Origin: an uncultured Desulfosoma sp.
GTDB lineage: Bacteria; Desulfobacterota; Syntrophobacteria; Syntrophobacterales; DSM-9756
Direction of reading: 5' to 3'
Length of the DNA stretch: 56,240 bases
NCBI GenBank assembly: GCA_937960435.1
Contig: CALGPN010000004.1
Span: 1-56,240, forward strand
This document shows positions 51,142 through 56,240 of this stretch, piece after piece (positions within the stretch are counted from its first letter, which is position 1; each line of letters starts with the position of its first letter). A model generated the notes under the pieces. That model had not been told where the DNA came from, did not search any database, and worked only from the letters and a program-made list of their open reading frames with translations. The position numbers and the translations under genes were made by a program.

Positions 51142-52524
51142 ATGACGGACAAACCGACGCCGCCTGTGGTTCTTGTCCCGGCGGGATCCTCGGTGGAAGA
51201 AGAAACGCCGGAAATCAACCGAGCCGAAAAGGACGGCGCCTTTCTGGATCAGTTGGCGACCCAGGAAGTGAGCGCCCAGGAGTTGCAAAAAGCCTTCGGG
51301 CGCCTGTGGGCGGAGATCGAGACCCTGCGCGCCGAAGCTCGATGGCAGGAACTGGTGGATCTCCTCCACCCGGCGGACCAACGGTTTCCGGAACTGGTGG
51401 AGGCGGGACTGGGCCCGGCCCTTTGGGGGGAAACGGTCTTCGCCCTCTGCCACTTGAAAAGGTACGATGCGGCCTTGGATTTGGCCCGCCGGTGTGTCCG
51501 AGAATGCCCCGAGGACTATCATGCGCACGCCCGGTTGGCCTATGCGGCCTACGACAGCTTGTATGCGGCCAAAAATCGGGAGGTGGTCCTGCACCCCGAA
51601 GAACGCAAGGCGCGCATCGAACTGGCTCACAAGCACTTCGCCAAGGCCCAGGCGTTGCGCCCGGACAATGTCACCCAGTTCTACCGCCAGGGGATGCTTT
51701 ATAAAGCCGTCCAGGCCAAGCCCGAGCGGGCGTTGCCCCTTTTTCGGAGCGCGGTGAAAAACTGGGAAGCCTTGGACAATGAGCAAAAGAAGGCGCGACA
51801 CCAGGAACGGAAAAATTACGTCAAGGCTCTTTATCAATGGGCGTCGTGCCTCCTGGCTCTGGGCAACGCCAAGGAGGCTCTGGCCGTGCTCACCCGGTGC
51901 CTGGAAGAGGACGCTTCATCCGAGCATTTTTCCGTGGTGCACAAGTATTTTGCTTTGGGAAAGGTGCATCACGCTCTGGGAAACCTCGAGGAAGCCGACA
52001 AAGCTCTGAATTTTGCGGCCATCCAAGCCGATCCCGGCGATCACGATTATGTCTTCGAACTCCGGGCTCGAGTGGCGTTGGCGCAACGGCGTTTCGAGGA
52101 AGCGGAAAAAGCTTTGGGGCGCATTCCGCCGCATCGGCGCCGTCCCTACGTGCTGTGGACGGAAGCCGATGTGCTGGCGGCCCGGGGCCGCTTGGACCAG
52201 GCCAAGGGGGTGCTCAAAAAGGCCGCGGAAAAGGATCGCCGTGGCCGTCACAAGGCCTTGGTGCGCCTGGCAAAGATCGCTTTTCGAGAAAACGCCTTTG
52301 AAAAGTGCCTGCAGTATGCGCGGGAAGCGTCCGATTTTTGCCGCCAGACGTACCAAAACCCCCATGATGAGGCGCTTTTTTGGGAGGCGGCGGCCAACTT
52401 TCGGCTGGCTCGCCACAAAGAGGCATGGGAGGTGGCTAAGGGGCTGGAAGCTTTTCGGCCCCACTACCCGCACTTGGGGGAACTGAAAAAGCAAATCGCC
52501 CGAGCCCTTAACAAGAAAAAATGA
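51142..52524 (+). CDS. TPR-repeat protein, first gene of the CRISPR adaptation operon
   Basis: 460 residues from MTDKPTPPVVLVPAGSSVEE, with GGAGG 9 nt upstream. After an acidic N-terminus, successive helix pairs of TPR type fill about 90-460: LCHLKRYDAALDLARRCVRE, CLLALGNAKEALAVLTRCLE, ALGNLEEADKALNFAAIQAD, VALAQRRFEEAEKALGRIPP, VLAARGRLDQAKGVLKKAAE. No signal peptide or membrane segment, so a cytoplasmic scaffold. 44 nt before the primase-polymerase gene on the same strand. The context suggests it holds the adaptation complex together; this is inference. Confidence 0.8.
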   Translation: MTDKPTPPVVLVPAGSSVEEETPEINRAEKDGAFLDQLATQEVSAQELQKAFGRLWAEIETLRAEARWQELVDLLHPADQRFPELVEAGLGPALWGETVFALCHLKRYDAALDLARRCVRECPEDYHAHARLAYAAYDSLYAAKNREVVLHPEERKARIELAHKHFAKAQALRPDNVTQFYRQGMLYKAVQAKPERALPLFRSAVKNWEALDNEQKKARHQERKNYVKALYQWASCLLALGNAKEALAVLTRCLEEDASSEHFSVVHKYFALGKVHHALGNLEEADKALNFAAIQADPGDHDYVFELRARVALAQRRFEEAEKALGRIPPHRRRPYVLWTEADVLAARGRLDQAKGVLKKAAEKDRRGRHKALVRLAKIAFRENAFEKCLQYAREASDFCRQTYQNPHDEALFWEAAANFRLARHKEAWEVAKGLEAFRPHYPHLGELKKQIARALNKKK

Positions 52525-52568
52525 CAGGCAGCCGGTAAAAGGCCGGGCGAATCGAAAGGACACAGGCC

Positions 52569-54248
52569 ATGGATGCCGTGAAACCTCCCGTGAAATCCCA
52601 GGTCCGTGCCGCGGTGGACTATGCCTTGGTGCTTCGAAACCTGGAAAAGCGCATTGTGGAAAACCGCGACACCGACTCCATTCTCCGGATCGTGCGCCGT
52701 CCCGAGTTCTGGCAAAGGCTTTCGCCTGAAGACGCCCTGCGCTGCGCCCGACTGCTGCAAGCCGCCGGGGATGTGGCGACGGCTCTGGCCGTTTTGGAAG
52801 GGCTCACGAGCCGGGCGCCGGATTTTACGGATGCCTGGCGGGAGCGCGTGGCTTTGCTGGAAGTGCTGGGGAAAAACGCCGTCTCGGGCGGGTCCGTTGA
52901 GGCCGCATCGCACGAAGGCTTGGGGTCGAGACAGGAAGAAAAGGGTGAAACCGTCAAGAGCCCGCCGTGGGAGGAAGGGGATTTGCCCGAGGCGAAATTT
53001 CGAGAAGAGGACTTTTCGCAGGTGGAAAGCCCCTTCCATGAATGGCGCCGCAGGGAAGCGGCACTGGCGCGCTACATGGCGCTTTTTCAGGGCCGAGAGG
53101 ATTGTTTTGCGCGCCAGTGGGTGGACCGAGAAAAAGCCAGCCAGGGTTATGTGCCGGTCAGGCGCCCTTTGGAAGCCGCCGATGTGATGGAGCATCTCCA
53201 AGGCCGGAAAACCTACGGGATCTATCTCTTGCAGCAGGACAGTCGGGTGCGGCTCGGGGTCATCGATGCGGATTTGAACCTGTCTTTACGTTCTTCGGAA
53301 GCCATCGGCAAAAAGCGCGATTTGGTGCGTCGCGAGCAACGTTACCTTCTGAGTCGGCTCACGGAAATGGGTGCGGCGCGCCATCTTCCGTGTCTTGTGG
53401 AGTTCAGCGGCGGCAAGGGCTTTCATTTTTGGTTCTTTTTGGAAGAACCTTTGCCGGCGGGGCAGGTGCGACGGGTTTTGCAGTCTTTGGCCGGGGCGAT
53501 TCAGGCGGATCTTTCGTGTTTTCAGCTGGAGGTTTTCCCGAAGCAGGATCGGCTGGAAGGCAAAGGTTTGGGGAACTTGGTGAAGCTCCCATTGGGCATC
53601 CACCGCCTCACGGGCCGTCCGTCGTACTTTCTGCACACGAGGGATCGGTCTTTGGATGGGCAGCTGGCCGTTTTGGACAAGGCCCGTCGGATCCCGGTGC
53701 GGATTTTTGAGAATCAGGACACGGGCGGGGGCAAGGCCCCGGTTGTGGTGCATCCGCGCCGGGAAAAATGGGCAGCGGATTACCCGGAACTGGCGGTGCT
53801 GGAGGAGCGCTGCGCGGCTTTGGGGCAGATTCTCGTGGAATGCCGGCATCACCGGACGCTGACAGTCCGAGCGGAGAAGATTCTTCTTGGGACTGTCGGG
53901 CATTTGCCGCGGGCGAAGATCCTCTTGCACCATGTGTTCCAGGCGCTGCCGGAATACAATCCCCATTATGTGGACTATCAGCTCTCGCGGCTTCGCGGGA
54001 CCCCTTTGGGGTGCCGGAAGATCCACCGGCTCCTCGGCATGGATCGAAGTTTTTGTGACTTCGGACCCAATGTCGCCTATGGGCACCCGTTACGCCACTG
54101 GCCGGAATGGAGCGAGCCTGAGACGGCGGTGAAGGCCGAAAGGGTGGAGAATCTACGCGAGGCCTTGGACGTCCTCAAGGAAGCCCTGAGGATCGTGGAA
54201 AGGTTTTTGGATCGCGGCTCTCCGCGGGCGGGAGAAGGGGAGCGCTAA
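52569..54248 (+). CDS. CRISPR-associated primase-polymerase (CAPP, AEP superfamily)
   Basis: 559 residues; GAAAGGA upstream. About 15-100 is TPR-like (LLQAAGDVATALAVLEGLTS). About 165-360 is an archaeo-eukaryotic-primase domain of the TOTE/PrimPol type: YMALFQGREDCFARQW, motif I VIDADLN (D233, D235), motif II SGGKGFHFWFF (H286), the segment VFPKQDRLEGKGLGNLVKLP LGIH for motif III. The C-terminal region has C425-x-H-H, C482 and C496, which could bind a metal or Fe-S cluster. Published CAPPs are linked to Cas1-Cas2 and proposed to make or process DNA during spacer acquisition. Followed 26 nt later by cas1. Confidence 0.85.
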   Translation: MDAVKPPVKSQVRAAVDYALVLRNLEKRIVENRDTDSILRIVRRPEFWQRLSPEDALRCARLLQAAGDVATALAVLEGLTSRAPDFTDAWRERVALLEVLGKNAVSGGSVEAASHEGLGSRQEEKGETVKSPPWEEGDLPEAKFREEDFSQVESPFHEWRRREAALARYMALFQGREDCFARQWVDREKASQGYVPVRRPLEAADVMEHLQGRKTYGIYLLQQDSRVRLGVIDADLNLSLRSSEAIGKKRDLVRREQRYLLSRLTEMGAARHLPCLVEFSGGKGFHFWFFLEEPLPAGQVRRVLQSLAGAIQADLSCFQLEVFPKQDRLEGKGLGNLVKLPLGIHRLTGRPSYFLHTRDRSLDGQLAVLDKARRIPVRIFENQDTGGGKAPVVVHPRREKWAADYPELAVLEERCAALGQILVECRHHRTLTVRAEKILLGTVGHLPRAKILLHHVFQALPEYNPHYVDYQLSRLRGTPLGCRKIHRLLGMDRSFCDFGPNVAYGHPLRHWPEWSEPETAVKAERVENLREALDVLKEALRIVERFLDRGSPRAGEGER

Positions 54249-54274
54249 GCAGTGCCGCACGGAGGCCCCAGGCC

Positions 54275-55321
54275 ATGGATCGCTATTATGTTCTGGAACC
54301 CGGCAGTCAACTGCGCAAGCAAGGGGAAGAGCTCATCATCTGGCGGAAAAACGAACCCATCGGGAGGATTCCGCTGGAAAATCTGGAGCAGTTGGTCTTG
54401 GTGGGCACTTCGCTTAGCGGGGCGGTGATTCAGGAGCTGATGCGCCGCCGGGTGGAGACGGTGTTGTTAAGCCCTTGGGGGCATTTTCGGGGCCGGATCG
54501 TTGTGGACGAGCACAAACATGTGGCGCGCCGAAAGGCCCAGTACTTGCGTTTTAGCGACCCCAAGGAGGCGGTGCGCATTGCTCGGCGCTTTGTGGAAGC
54601 GAAGCTCAAGAATGCGGCGCGTTTTCTGTCTCGTCGGGCGGGTCAGTATGGTTCGGAGGGGCTTCGGCAGGCGGCGGGACAGATTTTGGGCCTGGCCCGC
54701 ATGGCGGCCGTGGAAGAAGACATGGAAATGGTGCGGGGGCTGGAGGGTCGTGGGGCGAACATCTACTTCGGGGTCTTTCAAGAGCTCATTCGGGTGCCGG
54801 GTTTCGCCTTCACGGGCCGGACCAAGAGACCGCCCTTGGATCCCATGAACGCTTTGTTGTCCTTTACTTACACGCTGCTCACCAACGAAGTGCTCACGGC
54901 CGTCAACATTGTGGGGCTGGACCCCTATTTGGGCACGCTTCATGCGGAGGATTACGGTCGGCCGTCCTTGGCGTGCGATCTTGTGGAGGAGTGGCGGGTG
55001 CATTTGGGGGATCGGTTGGTTTTAGGGTTGGTGAATCGGCGGGCCGTGACGCCGGAGGATTTTGTGTGGCGGGAGGTCGCGGCGGCGGACGGGGTGGATG
55101 AGGAGGACCTTCGGAGCCATCGTCCGGTGGAGATGAAGCCGAGAATCGCCCGGGCCTTTGTGGATGCCTACGAGCGGTGGATGAACTCGCCCATAAGGTG
55201 TCCTTTTGCCAACACGATGACGACCTATCGGGGGATCATTCGCAATCAGGCCCGCCGATTCCTTCGATTTCTCATGAGGGAGACGGAGGCCTACGAACCT
55301 TTTCCCTGGCCGCTTTTGTGA
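54275..55321 (+). CDS. cas1: CRISPR-associated endonuclease Cas1
   Basis: 348 residues. N-terminal beta-sandwich (YYVLEPGSQLRKQGEELIIW), a DRIP-like IPLENLEQLVLVG and SPWGHFRGRI. The alpha-helical catalytic domain has metal ligands E157 (LEGRGANIYFGVF), H223 (YLGTLHAEDYGRPSLACDLV) and D235. It integrates prespacers into the array together with Cas2. All key residues present, so it should be active. The usual fused reverse transcriptase or Cas4 is absent. Confidence 0.96.
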   Translation: MDRYYVLEPGSQLRKQGEELIIWRKNEPIGRIPLENLEQLVLVGTSLSGAVIQELMRRRVETVLLSPWGHFRGRIVVDEHKHVARRKAQYLRFSDPKEAVRIARRFVEAKLKNAARFLSRRAGQYGSEGLRQAAGQILGLARMAAVEEDMEMVRGLEGRGANIYFGVFQELIRVPGFAFTGRTKRPPLDPMNALLSFTYTLLTNEVLTAVNIVGLDPYLGTLHAEDYGRPSLACDLVEEWRVHLGDRLVLGLVNRRAVTPEDFVWREVAAADGVDEEDLRSHRPVEMKPRIARAFVDAYERWMNSPIRCPFANTMTTYRGIIRNQARRFLRFLMRETEAYEPFPWPLL

Positions 55322-55343
55322 GGGGGGGGCGGAGGAGAGCCGC

Positions 55344-55628
55344 ATGTCGTTGTTTTATGTGGTCTGTTTTGATGTCAGTGACGATCGGACGAGGTATCGT
55401 GTGGTGAAGGTGCTGAAGGGGTATGGGTATCGGGTGCAGAAGTCTGTTTTTGAGTGTCCGCGGCTTACGGAGAAAAAACTGCTGACGTTGATGGATCGTC
55501 TGGAGCGGTTGATCGATCACACGACGGACACGGTGCGGTTTTATCGACAGTGTGAGGTGTGTTTAAAGTCCTTTGAGCACGTCGGTGTGGGGACGCCGCC
55601 CAAGGCGGAAGCGTACGGGGCGACCTAG
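55344..55628 (+). CDS. cas2: CRISPR-associated protein Cas2
   Basis: 94 residues. Ferredoxin-fold start MSLFYVVCFDVSDDRTRYRV with the conserved Asp10, then VVKVLKGYGYRVQKSVFECP RLTE and the basic DTVRFYRQCEVCLKSFEHVG. It bridges two Cas1 dimers in the integration complex. 22 nt after cas1 with GGAGG upstream; last gene of the operon. Confidence 0.95.
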   Translation: MSLFYVVCFDVSDDRTRYRVVKVLKGYGYRVQKSVFECPRLTEKKLLTLMDRLERLIDHTTDTVRFYRQCEVCLKSFEHVGVGTPPKAEAYGAT

Positions 55629-56203
55629 GTTGAGGGACCGGGAAGATAAGCTGTGAGGGGATAATGCCGGCGCCCGTGTTGCGGGTAGGGGCGCAGCGCC
55701 GCTGCGCCCACCGTAGAGATATTTTGGATGGATTTTCGCACGTGCTAGGAAAGACTGAACCGGGCCTTGGTGCCATCGGCTGAGCGGCTAGGTGGTTGAG
55801 CTTAAAAAGAGCATGGTCGAAGGCCATTGAGGTGTCGTCTTGTGGTTGGGGGCGATGGGCTTGGGATGAGGGCTTGGCGGGGTTGCGGGGGGCTAATGAT
55901 GGTGCAAGATGATTGAATCGTCAGGGGTAAAGGTGTGCAGGGGTGGGGAAAGCGTATGGGGGTGTGATGGGGGAGGGGTGGGCGCATTGGCGGGTTAGAA
56001 CGCTCTTTTTGGCTATCATATTGAAGTTGTTTGAGATTCAGCTTAGGGGTCCGCCGAAAGAAAAAACACATGAGATATGAGAAACTTGACTTTGACGACG
56101 GGGCCGCTTGGAAGCATTTTGGAAGCTGTTTGGTGAACCTGAAAGGGGGGTACGCCGAAACGACGCTGGGAGCCTTGACAGGCGGTGGCGTCGCGCAGTA
56201 AGA
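55629..56203 (+). other. CRISPR leader-like non-coding region, strongly G-rich
   Basis: 575 bp between cas2 and the presumed first CRISPR repeat. No frame shows homology. From about 55845 to 55995 the plus strand is markedly G-rich, with many runs of three to six G. The distal part is AT-richer. GGGGTCCGCCGAAA (56046-56059) recurs with one mismatch as GGGGTACGCCGAAA (56147-56160). TTGACA at 56175-56180 lies 23 nt before the repeat. Confidence 0.6.
55689..55709. repeat. 9-bp perfect inverted repeat
   Basis: gggcgcagc/gctgcgccc around GCC, 60 nt after the cas2 stop, followed by ACCG without a T-run. Resembles widespread intergenic palindromes; could terminate or stabilise the cas transcript. 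Confidence 0.6.
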
Positions 56204-56239
56204 GTCCTAAGGCAGGCCCCGATCTGAGGGGATTGCGAC
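56204..56239 (+). CRISPR. probable first CRISPR repeat; array continues past the window
   Basis: 36-nt candidate beginning GTCCTAAGGCAGGCCCCGAT and ending CTGAGGGGATTGCGAC. Evidence: 36 nt is a usual repeat length, it begins GTC and ends GAC, it has an internal CCCC/GGGG stem around a 7-nt loop, it ends with the GGATTGxxAC type of 3' end common in repeats, and it lies just downstream of cas1-cas2 plus a leader-like region. Only one copy is inside the window, so repetition cannot be seen directly. Confidence 0.6.
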
Positions 56240-56240
56240 A

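Noticed and set aside
55802-56071. 89-residue minus-strand frame in the CRISPR leader
   Set aside because: Proline-rich sequence is the complement of the G-rich stretch; no ribosome site and no homology.
1-56240. tRNA or rRNA genes
   Set aside because: I looked through the intergenic stretches and saw no tRNA-like T-loop (GGTTCRAAT) with matching arms and no rRNA sequence; a covariance search would be needed to exclude them fully.

Overview
The window is GC-rich, gene-dense chromosomal DNA from a Gram-negative anaerobe-like bacterium. Two TRAP transporters, an RND tripartite pump, a complete NADH:quinone oxidoreductase operon, small deltaproteobacterial-type Cys-rich proteins and an ogr/Delta-type zinc-ribbon methyltransferase together suggest Desulfobacterota (Syntrophobacteria-like). 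That placement is inference; there is no rRNA in the window.

Layout. 1-4.5 kb: a metal-efflux-type permease cut by the window edge, a methyltransferase/zinc-ribbon fusion, a flavin-type stress protein, then a graveyard. The graveyard holds the C-terminus of a DNA methyltransferase, a frameshifted DUF2283 gene and the N-terminus of a restriction-type DEAD/DEAH helicase that stops at its Walker A, next to a possible transposase remnant. 4.5-12.4 kb: TRAP transporter 1 (its binding protein has a frameshift in the signal peptide), a class II photolyase, a GAF/sigma-54 activator and a proteasome-like Ntn-hydrolase candidate. 12.5-18.5 kb: a four-gene RND efflux operon. 18.8-19.4 kb: a promoter, leader and two small proteins ending in a clear terminator. 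19.5-30.3 kb: a TIGR01777 epimerase, histidine ammonia-lyase with an SBF-type transporter, a gamma-glutamyltransferase, TRAP transporter 2 with its binding protein on the opposite strand, a multidrug DMT transporter and a Crp-type regulator. 30.3-36 kb: a repeat-rich spacer, a chemoreceptor, a second DMT transporter, an EAL-HDOD protein and a GAF protein.

36-50.7 kb: a complete complex I operon on the minus strand, in the order nuoEF(fused)-A-B-C-D-G-H-I-J-K-L-M-N, with a plausible sigma-70 promoter.

50.8-56.24 kb: 22 copies of an 8-bp tandem repeat separate nuo from a plus-strand CRISPR adaptation module: a TPR protein, a CRISPR-associated primase-polymerase (CAPP), Cas1 and Cas2. A 575-bp G-rich leader-like region follows. 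The last 36 bases look like the first CRISPR repeat of an array that continues outside the window. No interference effector genes are present here. This primase-coupled adaptation module with a separate TPR partner is the most interesting system in the window.
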